NCBI RefSeq assembly: GCF_030604225.1
Contig: NZ_JAUVWH010000002.1
Span: 1 to 62,820, forward strand
Reading direction: 5' to 3'
Length of the DNA stretch: 62,820 bases
Origin: Geoalkalibacter sp.
Lineage (GTDB): Bacteria; Desulfobacterota; Desulfuromonadia; Desulfuromonadales; Geoalkalibacteraceae
A program made the translations under genes and the position numbers. The notes beneath the pieces were generated by a model, which searched no databases, had not been told where the DNA came from, and saw nothing but the letters and a program-made list of their open reading frames with translations. The number at the start of each line of letters is the position of its first letter. The first letter of the stretch is position 1. Positions 48,820-57,973 of the stretch are shown here, piece by piece.

Positions 48820-50298
48820 ATGCGTTCGTGGATGTTGACAATGGCCGTCCTGGCCGCTTTATTGCTGGCCTGTGGCGTGCCCTCATCGGCGCAAGCCGAA
48901 GAGCAGGACCGAATTTTTTCGCTCTGGCCGCTGGTCGATTACCGCAGTTCGCCGCGGCTTGAGTATTCGAGTCTGCGACTGTTCGGTCCCCTGTTCAAGC
49001 ATGAGCGCAAGGGCAGCGAGGTGGAATACGGCCTGCGGCCGCTGTTTTTCCGGGCCCATGATGAGGAGGACGGCCGCCGGTTCGCCGAGTATCTCTATCC
49101 GGTGGCCGGCAGTCGCTTGGCGCAGGATCAGAGGTATTTTCAGGTTTTTCGCCTGTTTGAAACCGATTCGGACCGTCGCCCCGATGGCAGCGGTGACGAA
49201 TTCATGCTGTTTCCGTTTATTTTTTATGGCCAGGATCGGGAGCTTGGCGACTATTTCGCCTTCTTTCCCTTCGGCGGCAAGCTCCATGGAAAATTCTGGC
49301 GAGATGAGATTCGCTTTACCTTGTTCCCCCTTTACGGGTATACCAGGAAAGGCGATACGGAAATCACCAATATTTTGTGGCCGATCTATGCCCGGATTGA
49401 AGGGGAAAACGAAAGCGGGAGAAAGTTTTGGCCCTTGTACGGCAGTTCCCAAAAAGAAGGCGTCTATCGCAAGAGTTTCGTGCTCTGGCCTTTTTACTTC
49501 AATGAGCATCTGCGGCTGGACACCGACAATCCGCGCCATCGGCGCGGCGTGTTTCCTTTTTATTTAGCGGACGACTCACCGACACGCTCGCAGCGCACCT
49601 GGCTCTGGCCCTTTTTCAGCCACATCGTCGATCGCGAGCGCGATTACGAGGAGTGGAACGCCCCTTGGCCGCTGGTACGACGCGCACAGGGCGCTCATCG
49701 GGAATCGCGCAAATTTCTGCCTTTTTTCTCCCAGGAGCGCACCGGCGCCATGGAGCGCAACTGGGTGCTCTGGCCTATTTTTCTGCACAGCCGCCTGACC
49801 ACGGAGGAACTGGTGCGGGAGCGCCGCCAAGTGCTGTTTTTCCTTTATTCCAACTTGGAGGAGCGCCTGCGGCTGGAGGATGAACCTGATTATACCCGGC
49901 TCAAGAGGGTGGCTCTCTGGCCCCTGTTCAATTACGAGCGGCGCCAGGGGGTTTCGCATTTTTCCACTCTGGCCCTGCTGGAACCTTTTTTTCCGGATAA
50001 GGGTGGCGTGCGGCGCAACTGGTCGCCCCTCTACACGCTTTATCAGAGCAAATGGGACACCCAAGGCAACGCCGTGTCTTCCTTTCTCTGGAACCTCTAC
50101 TGGAAGGAGCGCCGCGGCGCGGATCTCGCCTATGAGGTCTTTCCCCTGGTCAGCTACCGGGGCGAGGGGGGCGATATGAGAGAATTCAAATTCCTCAAGG
50201 GCCTGGTTCATCTGCGCCGCGAGCCTGAAGGCGGACGCCTGTCCCTGTTCTATCTGCCTTGGGGTTTTTCCTGGGGCGAGGCGACGCAAAAGCCATGA
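48820..50298 (+). CDS. exported tryptophan/proline-repeat protein of the Mla-like operon
   Basis: A 492-residue protein with a signal sequence. Cleavage could be by signal peptidase I after AQA (residue 26) or by lipoprotein processing at C18 (LLLAC). The mature part consists of irregular repeats of 25-45 residues, each with a W-P-aromatic motif: FSLWPLVDY, MLFPFIFYG, NILWPIYAR, FVLWPFYFN, TWLWPFFSH, WVLWPIFLH, VALWPLFNY. Alternating hydrophobic and charged residues suggest beta structure, perhaps a barrel or propeller. The stop overlaps the mlaE start (ATGA), tying it to lipid transport. I know of no characterised homologue. Confidence 0.75.
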   Translation: MRSWMLTMAVLAALLLACGVPSSAQAEEQDRIFSLWPLVDYRSSPRLEYSSLRLFGPLFKHERKGSEVEYGLRPLFFRAHDEEDGRRFAEYLYPVAGSRLAQDQRYFQVFRLFETDSDRRPDGSGDEFMLFPFIFYGQDRELGDYFAFFPFGGKLHGKFWRDEIRFTLFPLYGYTRKGDTEITNILWPIYARIEGENESGRKFWPLYGSSQKEGVYRKSFVLWPFYFNEHLRLDTDNPRHRRGVFPFYLADDSPTRSQRTWLWPFFSHIVDRERDYEEWNAPWPLVRRAQGAHRESRKFLPFFSQERTGAMERNWVLWPIFLHSRLTTEELVRERRQVLFFLYSNLEERLRLEDEPDYTRLKRVALWPLFNYERRQGVSHFSTLALLEPFFPDKGGVRRNWSPLYTLYQSKWDTQGNAVSSFLWNLYWKERRGADLAYEVFPLVSYRGEGGDMREFKFLKGLVHLRREPEGGRLSLFYLPWGFSWGEATQKP

Positions 50299-51074
50299 TC
50301 GGACGGTTTTTCCATGTAATCGGCGCCAAACTCCTGGCTCTCGCGCAAACCACCGGCGAGATGCTGCAACAGTTGGCGCAGACTTTTTATTACTTCAAGG
50401 AGGCGCCGCGCAATCTGCCGTCCATTTTCCGCCAGATGAAGGACATCGGCAACGATACCCTGCCCATCGCGGCGCTTATGGCCTTTTTCGTTGGCATGGT
50501 CCTCGCCTTGCAGACCGGAACCCAGTTGGCGGTGTACGGCACGCAGAACGTTATCGGCGCCATCGTCGGACTCTCCATGGTCAAGGAACTGGGCCCGGTC
50601 ATGACCAGCATCCTCGTGGCCGGCCGGGTCGGTTCCGCCATGGCGGCGGAAATCGGCGCCATGAAGGTCTACGAGGAGATTGATGCCCTCAAGACCCTGG
50701 AGATCAATCCGGTGCGCTACCTGGCCATGCCGCGCATGATCGCCTGTCTGCTGGCGGTGCCGGCGCTCACGGTGTTCTCCATCATCATCGGCATTCTCGG
50801 CGGCGGCTTCATCAGCAGTTTCACGCCGCGCATCAACGTGCCGCTCAATGTCTATTTCGACAATCTGATTCTCGCCCTGGATTACACCGAGATCTTCAAG
50901 GGCCTGCTCAAGGCCACGGTGTTCGGCGGCATCATCGCCCATGTCGGCTGCTACGTCGGCTTCAGCACCACGGGCGGTGCCCGCGGTATCGGCCGCTCCA
51001 CCACCCGCGCGGTGGTCATGGGCTTTTTGCTGATCATGGTCGCAAATTATTTTCTGACGCGCATGACTCTTTAG
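50295..51074 (+). CDS. mlaE: MlaE-type ABC transporter permease
   Basis: A 259-residue inner-membrane permease with five or six helices. The MlaE signature is strong: TLPIAALMAFFVGMVLALQTGTQLAVYG, GLSMVKELGPVMTSILVAGRVGSAMAAEIGAMKVYEEIDALKTLEINPVRYLAMPRMIA. It forms the membrane core of a phospholipid transporter with MlaF (ATPase) and MlaD (MCE ring). The start is ATG 50295, overlapping the WP-repeat gene stop; an in-frame extension upstream is not homologous. Confidence 0.95.
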   Translation: MIGRFFHVIGAKLLALAQTTGEMLQQLAQTFYYFKEAPRNLPSIFRQMKDIGNDTLPIAALMAFFVGMVLALQTGTQLAVYGTQNVIGAIVGLSMVKELGPVMTSILVAGRVGSAMAAEIGAMKVYEEIDALKTLEINPVRYLAMPRMIACLLAVPALTVFSIIIGILGGGFISSFTPRINVPLNVYFDNLILALDYTEIFKGLLKATVFGGIIAHVGCYVGFSTTGGARGIGRSTTRAVVMGFLLIMVANYFLTRMTL

Positions 51075-51089
51075 GATCGTCTTACCGCC

Positions 51090-51974
51090 ATGTCCACGAC
51101 CAAGCCATCCAACGGCAACGACAACGACAACCGGGGCTTGTGGAACAAGCTGGTGCACGGTTTTCCCGGCACGGTTTTCGATGAGGAGGAGCGCGGCGAG
51201 TGCATCGCCGAATACGCCGAGCCGCACGGCGTCGACATCCGTATCGAAAACCTCAACAAATCCTTCGGCAACCTGCACGTGCTCAAGGACATCTGCCTGG
51301 ACATCAAGGCGGGGGAAACCTTTTCCATCATCGGGCCTTCGGGCACCGGCAAGAGCGTGCTGCTCAAGCATATCGTCAAGCTGATCAAGCCGGACAGCGG
51401 GCGGATTCTCATCGACGGTCATGACGTCTTTGCCCCCAAGCCCAAGAACGCGCCCCGCGAATACCGCTACAGCATGGTCTTCCAGACCTCGGCCCTGTTC
51501 AATTCGCTGACGGTGGGAGAAAACGTGGGGTTGTGGCTGCGCGAAAAACGCATCTGCAACGAGGGACGCATCCGCCGCATCATTCGCCAGAAACTGCGGC
51601 TGGTGGGACTGGAGGGCAAGGAGGATCTGATGACCTCGGAACTCTCCGGCGGGATGAAAAAGCGGGTCGCCATCGCCCGCTCCCTGGCCATGAATCCGGA
51701 TCTGATTCTCTATGACGAACCGACGGCGGAACTCGATCCGGTCACCTCCGACGAGTTGGCGCGGGTGATCATGAAGCTCAGGGAGGAAGTGAGCCTGACC
51801 AGCATCATCGTCAGCCATGACCTCAATTTCGCTTTCCACCTCTCCGATCGGGTGGCCATGATTCACGAGGGGCGGATCATCGAGATCGGCACGCCCGCCG
51901 AGCTCAAGGCCAGCGAAAATCCGAACGTGAAAAACTTCATCTACACCACGACCAAGGGAATTACAGGAGCCTGA
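51090..51974 (+). CDS. mlaF: MlaF-type ABC transporter ATPase
   Basis: A 294-residue ATPase. It has Walker A GPSGTGKSVLLK, a Q-loop in MVFQTSALFNSLTVGENV, signature LSGGMKKRVAIARSLA, Walker B LILYDEPTAELDP and switch His in IIVSHDLNFAF. The first 45 residues (NGNDNDNRGLWNKLVHG…) are an acidic/polar extension absent from E. coli MlaF. It energises lipid movement through MlaE-MlaD across the envelope. The next gene starts one base after its stop. Confidence 0.95.
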   Translation: MSTTKPSNGNDNDNRGLWNKLVHGFPGTVFDEEERGECIAEYAEPHGVDIRIENLNKSFGNLHVLKDICLDIKAGETFSIIGPSGTGKSVLLKHIVKLIKPDSGRILIDGHDVFAPKPKNAPREYRYSMVFQTSALFNSLTVGENVGLWLREKRICNEGRIRRIIRQKLRLVGLEGKEDLMTSELSGGMKKRVAIARSLAMNPDLILYDEPTAELDPVTSDELARVIMKLREEVSLTSIIVSHDLNFAFHLSDRVAMIHEGRIIEIGTPAELKASENPNVKNFIYTTTKGITGA

Positions 51975-51975
51975 A

Positions 51976-53064
51976 ATGGCAATTTCAACCGAGCAGAAAG
52001 TCGGTTTTTTCTTTCTCGTCGCGCTGGTCGCCCTGGCGCTGCTGATCGAGTTCGTCGAGGAATTCCGCCCCTTCGAAAGCCAGGTGGAATACGTCGCCTA
52101 TTTCGAGTCCCTGGTCGGCCTCAACGAGGGCGATCCGGTGCGCATGGCGGGCGTGCAGGTGGGTAAGGTGCGCAGCATTCAGCTGGAGGATTATCGCATC
52201 AAGGTGGTGTTTCGCGTGGCCGAGGGCACGGCGGTCAAGGGCGACACCATCGCCAGGGTGCGTCAGACCAATTTGCTCGGTGGGCAGTTCCTCGGCCTGT
52301 CCTTCGGGTCCGAGGGCAAGCCGATTCTCGAGCCGGGCTCGGCGATTGCAACCGAGCCCAGCGTCAACATCGACCAGATGCTCGCCGACCTCGATCGCAA
52401 CCTCAAGACGGCCATGGCTGATTTCAGCGCCTTTCTCAACGATGGGCGCGAGCAGCTCAATGTGTCCGGCGAACGCCTCGCCAGCATTCTGCGTAAGGTG
52501 GATGAGGGCCAAGGGACCCTGGGGCAACTGGTGAACGATCGGGCGCTCCATGACGAGGTGCGGACCGTCGCCGCCAACCTTGCGGAACTCACGCGGCGCC
52601 TGGAGGCGGGCGAGGGTTCCCTGGGACGCATGCTCAACGACGATCAACTCTACACCAATACCACGGCGGCCCTGGCCAATTTGCAGGAGATCACCGAGCG
52701 CCTCAAGAACGGCGAGGGCACCCTGGGCCAGTTGCTGGTCAACGACGAAGTGCATGAACGCGCCGCCGACGCCTTGGGCAATATCCGTGACATCACCGCC
52801 AAGGCCAACCAGGGCGAAGGCACCCTGGGTCGCCTGATTCACGACGACAAACTCTACACCGAAACCAGCGAAACCATGACTCGCATCAACAGCATCGCCG
52901 CCAAGATCGACGACGGACAGGGCACCATCGGTCGTCTCGTCAACGAGGACGACCTCTACCGCGACGCCAAAACGACCCTGAATAAGGTCGAGAAAACCGT
53001 CGACGGCATCGGTGACGCCGGCCCGCTGAGCGCCCTGGGTATCGTGCTGGGGACCTTGTTTTAG
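51976..53064 (+). CDS. mlaD: MlaD-type MCE-domain lipid-binding protein with repeat tail
   Basis: A 362-residue periplasmic protein anchored by one N-terminal helix (VGFFFLVALVALALLIEF). The MCE domain covers about residues 35-115 (YVAYFESLVGLNEGDPVRMAGVQVGKVRSIQL … RVRQTNLLGGQFLGL). The tail has five or six degenerate copies of a 32-35 residue repeat built on GEGTLGRLIHDDKLYTE. E. coli MlaD lacks such a tail; longer MCE proteins of many Gram-negatives have one and may form an extended coil. It completes the E-F-D set. No MlaB, MlaC or MlaA is in the window. Confidence 0.92.
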   Translation: MAISTEQKVGFFFLVALVALALLIEFVEEFRPFESQVEYVAYFESLVGLNEGDPVRMAGVQVGKVRSIQLEDYRIKVVFRVAEGTAVKGDTIARVRQTNLLGGQFLGLSFGSEGKPILEPGSAIATEPSVNIDQMLADLDRNLKTAMADFSAFLNDGREQLNVSGERLASILRKVDEGQGTLGQLVNDRALHDEVRTVAANLAELTRRLEAGEGSLGRMLNDDQLYTNTTAALANLQEITERLKNGEGTLGQLLVNDEVHERAADALGNIRDITAKANQGEGTLGRLIHDDKLYTETSETMTRINSIAAKIDDGQGTIGRLVNEDDLYRDAKTTLNKVEKTVDGIGDAGPLSALGIVLGTLF

Positions 53065-53187
53065 GGTTTTGGCGCTGGGGATTTTTGTTGCCCGGATGCG
53101 GGCGAACCTCTGAGGTCAAGCCGGATAGATCGAAAAATCCGCCCTTATCCTGAAAATCCGCGTCCCATTGAGCTTTGCAGTGGTCTA

Positions 53188-54114
53188 TCAAGAACCACGC
53201 AGGCTGATTTCCGAAAAGCGGGTCAGTTTGTTGTGCCGAATCATGGCGGCGATTTCCGCGACGTAGGCTTCGCGGCGCGTGGAATAGGCGGTGAGGCCTT
53301 GGGCGAGTTCGACGCCCCGCAAGGGACGCTCCTCAAGGCGCAGGCGGGCGCGAGTCTCGCGCAGCTGCGCGTAGGCACGGTGGGTGTTGAGATTGAGCAT
53401 GTAGGACTGCAGGGAATCGTAGATGGTCGGAAAACTGCGGACCTCGTAGCTTTGCCCCTCGGGCCTTTTCTCGGGAACGATCCCGGTGCCCGGGGTAAAG
53501 GTCCACTCTCCGAAGAGATTGTTGGCGAGCTTGGCGAAGCGTGAGGTGCCCCAGGCCGACTCGTTGGCCGCCTGGGCCAGCACCAGGGAAGGCGGCAGGA
53601 TATCCACCCGCTTGAGCAGCGCCTCGCGCACCGCCCTATCCTCGAAGAGGTCCCCCTTGACCTTGTACTTCACCTGAAGGTCTGCCAACCGTTCCATGAG
53701 GCCGGCACTGGGCATCCGCCCCTGATCATGGGCCAAGAGCACCGATTCGATCAGGTCGCGCTCGGCCTGGATCTCCTCGTTGCCCATGAGCACCATGGGC
53801 AGCAGGGTCAGGAAGAACAGGCGCTTTCTTTCGCTGGTTTGCGAGATGTTTTCGAGATCCTGGGGAAGGGACTGCACGATGAGCTTGGGCACCCCTTCCT
53901 CAAGGGTGTCGAGGTCGTAATTGTTGAGGGCGAAGATGCGGGACAGTTCGCCGTGGGATTCGGGGGAAACCACGAGGGCGGAGGGGGCGGATTGTTCCTG
54001 GCGAGACTCGACCACCAGGGTCGAAGCTTCCTGGCAACCCTGGAAAAACGGCGGCAGCAGAAGAAGCAGCCCCGTAAGAACCCGCAGGTAACTCTTGGGA
54101 AGTATAGTATTCAT
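53188..54114 (-). CDS. Bax-like glucosaminidase-domain lipoprotein
   Basis: A 308-residue predicted lipoprotein (lipobox region PFFQGC, C27) with a C-terminal N-acetylglucosaminidase-type domain resembling E. coli Bax: LPPSLVLAQAANESAWGTSRFAKLANNLFGEW, RSFPTIYDSLQSYMLNLNTHRAYAQLRETR, LTAYSTRREAYVAEIAAMI. The Glu of AANESAWG is the expected catalytic residue. It probably trims peptidoglycan, which could help build the type II secretion machine encoded upstream; the two are 70 bases apart on the same strand. The link is inference. Confidence 0.85.
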   Translation of the reverse strand: MNTILPKSYLRVLTGLLLLLPPFFQGCQEASTLVVESRQEQSAPSALVVSPESHGELSRIFALNNYDLDTLEEGVPKLIVQSLPQDLENISQTSERKRLFFLTLLPMVLMGNEEIQAERDLIESVLLAHDQGRMPSAGLMERLADLQVKYKVKGDLFEDRAVREALLKRVDILPPSLVLAQAANESAWGTSRFAKLANNLFGEWTFTPGTGIVPEKRPEGQSYEVRSFPTIYDSLQSYMLNLNTHRAYAQLRETRARLRLEERPLRGVELAQGLTAYSTRREAYVAEIAAMIRHNKLTRFSEISLRGS

Positions 54115-54184
54115 AGCGTTAAGATCTGGACAAGCCAGTGCCGAACATTAGCCAATCAAGCCCGGCAAGTCAAGCTCAAATCTT

Positions 54185-55084
54185 TCAGCGTAGGACAGGC
54201 GCGGCCAGGGAACCCGACAGGCGCAGGCGATAAACCCCCGTGCGATCAGGGCTGACGCCGGTCAGCAGAAGCAGGTCGGCGAGATTCGGATCAAGGGACG
54301 GCGCCGGCGTCAGTTCGACTTGGGCCGTGATGCGGCTAGATTGCGGGTCGGTGCCCAACAGCATGGTTCCCTTGCCGTCGACCAGCAGATCGCCGTCGGA
54401 GGCGCGCAACTCCTCGATGCGCAGATTGCGCCCCTGCAATTCCCCGCGCAGGGCAACCTGCCCCAAGGCCAGGCGACCGTTGGTCGCGCCAATACCCTCC
54501 AATCCCGTGAACGCCCCGCCATCGAGGCGCAGCTGAAAGCTTGCCTGGCCGGCATTGGCAAGAAGTTCACCGACCGATTCCAGAGTCCCCGTCAGTGTTC
54601 CCTGAATAGGGTAGGGAAAGGATTCAGGAAGAAACGGCGCCAGGCCCACCCCCTTGAGGTCGAACCTGAGGCTTCCGTCCCGATTGGCTTGGCCCTGGAG
54701 CGAACCGACGGGAAACGCCGCATTGAGATGGACGCCGGGGTTCTTGCCGAGTAAACCGGACCAGATGGGAGAAATGCGCAAAACGGCAATGCGCACCGCC
54801 GGCCAGGATTTCAGGTCCGATTGCCATCGAAGATCCTTGAGAACGAGCGTCAAGGGCGGCGAAACGCTCAGGCTGCCGATGTCGACGCGCAATCCGCTCT
54901 GGGCGTAAATCAGCTGCTCGGCGCGATCCCGCAGGGCGTGAGCGGGAAACAGCACGATCAACGTCACAAGGAACGCGACCAACAGCAGGCACAGGGCGCT
55001 CAGGTGCAGAAGCAGTTGCGGGCCGAGGCCGGCTTTTTTTGCGCCGGGGGCGGGATTCCGGAGGCTTTTGAAGAAAGATTTCAT
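54185..55084 (-). CDS. gspN: type II secretion system protein GspN
   Basis: A 299-residue bitopic inner-membrane protein with one helix at about residues 25-48 (LLLHLSALCLLLVAFLVTLIVLF). A periplasmic beta-rich part has AsmA/GspN-like features (LRVDIGSLSVSPPLTLVLKDLRW, GSLQGQANRDGSLRFDLKGVGL, GTLTGTLESVGE). GspN is an accessory member of many type II systems. The start overlaps the gspM stop (ATGA). Last gene of the gsp run. Confidence 0.8.
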   Translation of the reverse strand: MKSFFKSLRNPAPGAKKAGLGPQLLLHLSALCLLLVAFLVTLIVLFPAHALRDRAEQLIYAQSGLRVDIGSLSVSPPLTLVLKDLRWQSDLKSWPAVRIAVLRISPIWSGLLGKNPGVHLNAAFPVGSLQGQANRDGSLRFDLKGVGLAPFLPESFPYPIQGTLTGTLESVGELLANAGQASFQLRLDGGAFTGLEGIGATNGRLALGQVALRGELQGRNLRIEELRASDGDLLVDGKGTMLLGTDPQSSRITAQVELTPAPSLDPNLADLLLLTGVSPDRTGVYRLRLSGSLAAPVLR

Positions 55085-55611
55085 GTCGCTTTCTGCATGT
55101 AAGAGACGATGAGGGTCGTGTCAAGCAGCGATCGGTCGTCAAAACGTGTCCTGATGCGCAGGTTTTTGGTGTTGACGTGCAGGTCCGCGCCCTCCATGGC
55201 ATGCAACAGCCTCACCAATTGGTCGAGGCGGATGCGGTCGAGGCGAATTTCCACCGACTCCTCGCGAAATTCGCCAAGGGTCTGGGGGCTCTGGGGGCGC
55301 ATGGAAACCAGGTTTTCGCGGACACCGGTGCGGTTGGTGACATCCTCGACAAAGGAAAACAGCGAAAAACCCCGGGCGCTCGTCACCAGGCGCCGTTCCG
55401 CCAGGGCAAGCTCTTGTTGCAGGCGCCGGTATTCGCGCTGCAGCAGCCGGATCTCCTCCAATTGCCGCTCGCGGCTCTGGATGCGCGCCTCGGCCGCCTC
55501 GATACCCGTGCGGTAGGGCGACAGAACACCGAGCCAGAGGATGACCGCGAGGACGGCCAAGGCTCCGATACCGAGGAACAGTTTTTCCCGTTGCGACAGG
55601 TTGGCGATCAT
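55081..55611 (-). CDS. gspM: type II secretion system protein GspM
   Basis: A 176-residue bitopic protein. A short cytosolic end is followed by one helix (KLFLGIGALAVLAVILWLGVL). Then come a coiled coil (IEAAEARIQSRERQLEEIRLLQREYRRLQQELALAERRL) and a small ferredoxin-like periplasmic domain. GspM pairs with GspL in the inner-membrane platform. The ATG overlaps the gspL stop. Confidence 0.85.
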   Translation of the reverse strand: MIANLSQREKLFLGIGALAVLAVILWLGVLSPYRTGIEAAEARIQSRERQLEEIRLLQREYRRLQQELALAERRLVTSARGFSLFSFVEDVTNRTGVRENLVSMRPQSPQTLGEFREESVEIRLDRIRLDQLVRLLHAMEGADLHVNTKNLRIRTRFDDRSLLDTTLIVSYMQKAT

Positions 55612-57008
55612 TGCAGCAGATCCTCCGGAGAAATCCTCAGATTGAGCCGGAAATCGACCCGCGTGCCGTCAAGGCCCATCTTCGCATCGGTGATCTGGGC
55701 ATCGCGAAAGAGGGGAGAGGTCTCCAGGCTGAGGGAGAGCCGATTGATCGCCTCGAAGGATGAGGTGGTCCCATCGAGGCGCAGCTGATCGCTGGTGAAG
55801 TTGAGTTCGCGGATATCCAGGGTGATGTCCGCCGGGGTGCGCGCCGACACCTCGCGCAATACGTTGAGCGCCGAACGGTCGGCCCCCAGACCCAGAAGGC
55901 GGGCGCGCTCCCGCAGTTGGGCGAGGTTTGAGCGCATTTGCGCCGGAACGTCGACGATCACGCTGGTCTGGGGAAAGGTTTCGCGAAAGACCTGGCTCAT
56001 TTCCTCACGCAGCTGCTCGGCGCGGGCTTTTTTGTGCGCGAAATTGGTGTAGGCGCCCGCGCCCGCCAGAATCAGGGTGAGCCCGAGAAGGGCCGAAGCG
56101 CCGATCAGACGGCGGCGGAATCCGGCCCATTCGCTTTTCGGCGAGAGCTCGCCCTTGAGAAAATTGAGCTGACGATCGCGTTCGGGCAGGGCGGCGCGCA
56201 GCGCCAGGGCGGCGGCGGGCAACAGGGCGGCAGACAGGTTTTCCCCCCGGATATTCAGTTCCGGTATCCGCACGTCGATCTCGGCCTCGCGCAGGGCCTG
56301 CTGCAATTCGCCGGTGACGGCGCTGCCGATCAGATAGAGCGGCGGCGACGCGTCATTGTCCGGTTTGGCCAAGGCAAGGTAGTCCCGCAGGATGAGGGAA
56401 GTCAATTTGTCGATCGGCTGGCCCGGCCGGTGCGGGAGGCTGCGGAAATCGACGATCTGTCCCTCCGCAAGGTGCGCCAGGGTGATTTCGCCGGCATTGA
56501 TGAAGCCGAGCACGCCGCTGTCGATGCAGCGGCGCAGACCGGCCGCGAAGGCAAAGGGGGAGAGATCCAGAACATGCAGCGGCACGCCGGCCTGCTGAAA
56601 AATTTCGGCCTTAAGAACCGCGGCGGATTTTCGCGCCGCCGCCGCGGATACCCTGTAGGTGCCGCCGCCCTGGGATTGGGGCGCGAGGAAGTCGAATTCC
56701 AGATCCTCGCCCGCCGGCACTTGGCTGGTCATCTCCAAGGGCAGGGCCGCCGCGATTTTCTTGGGGTCGGAGAAGGGAAATTCCAGCCGCCGGGAAAAAC
56801 TGCCCACCGCCGGCAAAAAGGTCGCGACGACGTCGCCGAACGCCACCTGGTCCAGGCTTTCGGTTAGCGCCTGGACCAGCGCATTCTCGTCGGCGGGCAG
56901 GGTTCTCTCCGTTGCGCTCGTCAACACCGGCCCGGTTTTTCCGGCCTCGGCGATCACGATGCGCAGCAGGCCGTCCTCAATGTCGATACCGATAAATTTT
57001 TTGGCCAT
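55608..57008 (-). CDS. gspL: type II secretion system protein GspL (PilM-like actin fold)
   Basis: A 466-residue protein. The cytosolic actin-like domain (about 1-280, opening KKFIGIDIEDGLLRIVIAEAG) binds the GspE ATPase. A membrane helix lies near 310 (LIGASALLGLTLILAGAGAYTNFA). A coiled segment and a periplasmic ferredoxin-like domain follow (DITLDIRELNFTSDQLRLDGTTSSFEAINRLSLSLE). It links ATPase and pseudopilus assembly platform. It begins eight bases after gspK ends. Confidence 0.88.
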   Translation of the reverse strand: MAKKFIGIDIEDGLLRIVIAEAGKTGPVLTSATERTLPADENALVQALTESLDQVAFGDVVATFLPAVGSFSRRLEFPFSDPKKIAAALPLEMTSQVPAGEDLEFDFLAPQSQGGGTYRVSAAAARKSAAVLKAEIFQQAGVPLHVLDLSPFAFAAGLRRCIDSGVLGFINAGEITLAHLAEGQIVDFRSLPHRPGQPIDKLTSLILRDYLALAKPDNDASPPLYLIGSAVTGELQQALREAEIDVRIPELNIRGENLSAALLPAAALALRAALPERDRQLNFLKGELSPKSEWAGFRRRLIGASALLGLTLILAGAGAYTNFAHKKARAEQLREEMSQVFRETFPQTSVIVDVPAQMRSNLAQLRERARLLGLGADRSALNVLREVSARTPADITLDIRELNFTSDQLRLDGTTSSFEAINRLSLSLETSPLFRDAQITDAKMGLDGTRVDFRLNLRISPEDLLQ

Positions 57009-57016
57009 GACCTTCT

Positions 57017-57973
57017 TCAGTCGACGCGTATGGAATGGATTTTATTAGCGCTCTTGCTGACCACGGCGGTCACGGTGCGGGTGCCGTCGTTGACCCACGC
57101 CTGGGAGCTGATCTGATAGTAATTGCTTTTGAAACCGATGCTGTAGGTCAGCTCGGCGCTGGTGGGGAATTTTTCCCAGAGGCTGGGAAATTCCCGCTGG
57201 AAATCCTCTAAATTCTCAAAGGGCTCAAGTTCGCGGGCGGCCACGATATCCTGCGCTTCCTCAAGATAGATGGGCCGGGCCTCGTCGAAATGCAAGGTCG
57301 CGATGACCTCGGCGCCCGCCGTGTTGAGATTGATGCGCAAATCTCCATAAAGACTGATATGGGGCCGCAGCGTCGCCACGATCTCCGGGGTGAAGCCGCG
57401 CACCAGGGCGAGTTCATCGAGGCTCGCCAAGGAACCGTTGCGCGCCGCGTAGGGCGGACTCAGGCTCTGGTAATAGGCGCTTTCCGCGCCCAGGGCGCCA
57501 TCCTGCTCGTAGACGTCGTCGCCCGTGTCCAGCCAGTCGATGAGGGCGGCAACCATGTCGGCCGGATGATCAAGATCAAACTGCTCGAACAGGCGCAGAA
57601 AACGCTCCTTCTGCACGGGGTCGGGGTTGTTGCCCCGGACCAAGGCGTTGATGGCCAGGCGCCCGTCCAGATCCTCGATGTCGATGGTGACGATGCCTAC
57701 CTCACCGACGGGAAAATTGGCGACCCCCTGGCCCCAGAGTTCGGTACGGGCATCGTAGGCGTTGCGGTCCTCCTGCAGGATCATCTGCCCGGCGCGCATG
57801 CCGCCGCGCGCCAGGTAATAGGCCCGGGTGCTGTCGCGATAGGTCTCAACCAGGCGCAGATCCACCAGCGTGGAGAAGGCGAATTCGGTGAGCAGGGCCG
57901 ACAGCAGGGCGACCACCACCAGCACCAGCAGCAGAACCATGCCTTTTTCCTGGCGCAGCAAGGGTTTGCTCAT
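57017..57973 (-). CDS. gspK: type II secretion minor pseudopilin GspK
   Basis: A 318-residue minor pseudopilin, the large tip subunit. The prepilin peptidase site is QEKG/MVLLLVLVVVALLSALLTEFAF, with Met instead of the usual Phe after the Gly. The large alpha domain contains LVALIDWLDTGDD-like metal-binding acidic residues (AALIDWLDTGDDVYEQDGALGAE). The start is ATG 57973, overlapping the gspJ stop. A long in-frame extension upstream is antisense-like sequence inside gspJ. Confidence 0.9.
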   Translation of the reverse strand: MSKPLLRQEKGMVLLLVLVVVALLSALLTEFAFSTLVDLRLVETYRDSTRAYYLARGGMRAGQMILQEDRNAYDARTELWGQGVANFPVGEVGIVTIDIEDLDGRLAINALVRGNNPDPVQKERFLRLFEQFDLDHPADMVAALIDWLDTGDDVYEQDGALGAESAYYQSLSPPYAARNGSLASLDELALVRGFTPEIVATLRPHISLYGDLRINLNTAGAEVIATLHFDEARPIYLEEAQDIVAARELEPFENLEDFQREFPSLWEKFPTSAELTYSIGFKSNYYQISSQAWVNDGTRTVTAVVSKSANKIHSIRVD

